Shown in pieces: positions 51,965 to 52,001 of a DNA stretch of 52,001 nt (positions within the stretch are counted from its first letter, which is position 1; the number at the start of each line of letters is the position of its first letter). Made by a program: the position numbers and the translations under genes. Under the pieces are notes generated by a model. That model was not told where the DNA came from. It saw nothing but the letters and a program-made list of their open reading frames with translations, and made no database searches. The DNA is taken from positions 131,521 to 183,521 of the forward strand of contig CAUYUJ010019260.1 of the NCBI GenBank assembly GCA_963575745.1, written 5' to 3'. Source of the stretch: Prorocentrum cordatum. Its lineage: Eukaryota; Sar; Dinophyceae; Prorocentrales; Prorocentraceae.

Positions 51965-52001
51965 AGGAGGAGGAGGAGGAGGAGGAGGAGGAGGAGGAGG
52001 A
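51965..52001. repeat. GGA microsatellite, cut by the window end
   Basis: Pure GGA repeats reaching the last base. Confidence 0.95.

Overview
This is nuclear DNA of a dinoflagellate. The lineage call rests on four things. (1) Exons of the ribosomal protein uS7 (RPS5) gene are separated by GC-AG introns, with AG|G at every exon edge. (2) There is a two-mismatch relic of the dinoflagellate trans-spliced leader (23273-23294) directly upstream of a retroelement. (3) The coding pieces look like known dinoflagellate LINE-, Copia-gag- and DIRS-type retroelements. (4) Long GC-rich stretches are broken up by triplet microsatellites and minisatellites. The genus cannot be fixed from sequence alone; a gene-sparse, repeat-rich genome such as Prorocentrum, Polarella or a relative is plausible.

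Layout. 1-1750: triplet microsatellites. 1751-1828: uS7 exon (26 codons). 1829-22211: a single 20.4-kb intron. It holds the 3' end of one LINE (about 2.0-3.5 kb), microsatellites (3.66-4.93 kb), an LGxSWG-type minisatellite (5.39-5.92 kb), a decayed Copia-like gag with a CCHC knuckle (6.0-8.35 kb), a decayed gene with Tudor-like and Tpt1/KptA-like regions (9.2-11.3 kb), a RING-H2 piece (12.5-13.06 kb), and a complete but inactivated LINE (14.44-19.59 kb) inserted into a roughly 90-bp minisatellite. 22212-22277 and 22885-22950: the next two uS7 exons. 23273-29.05 kb: another decayed LINE, starting with the spliced-leader relic. 29.6-37.95 kb: a chain of micro- and minisatellites. 37.955-48.785 kb: a DIRS-like tyrosine-recombinase retrotransposon whose middle (methyltransferase-like, RT, RNase H) lies on the minus strand between a plus-strand gag and a plus-strand recombinase. 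49.05-50.95 kb: a 1.5-kb AT-richer insert with an unknown ORF, between two (AGCTT)n blocks. 51.63-51.93 kb: a roughly 300-bp element that joins the two ends of the 10.8-kb DIRS-like element.

How it fits together. The only clear host gene is uS7; everything from 1829 to 22211 is intron cargo, and the material after 22950 may lie in the next intron. Almost every retroelement ORF carries stops and frameshifts, so these are mostly fossils. The most unusual signal is a family of about 18 small 14-nt hairpins. Most have stem GCRGG/CCYGC and loop GCAA or GGCA, many are in pairs, and many encode AGQPA or AGAPA in frame. They are confined to 7260-13077, across the gag, Tpt1-like and RING pieces, and suggest those pieces share a history as one mobile or expanded unit. 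Coordinates of frame-broken genes are approximate.
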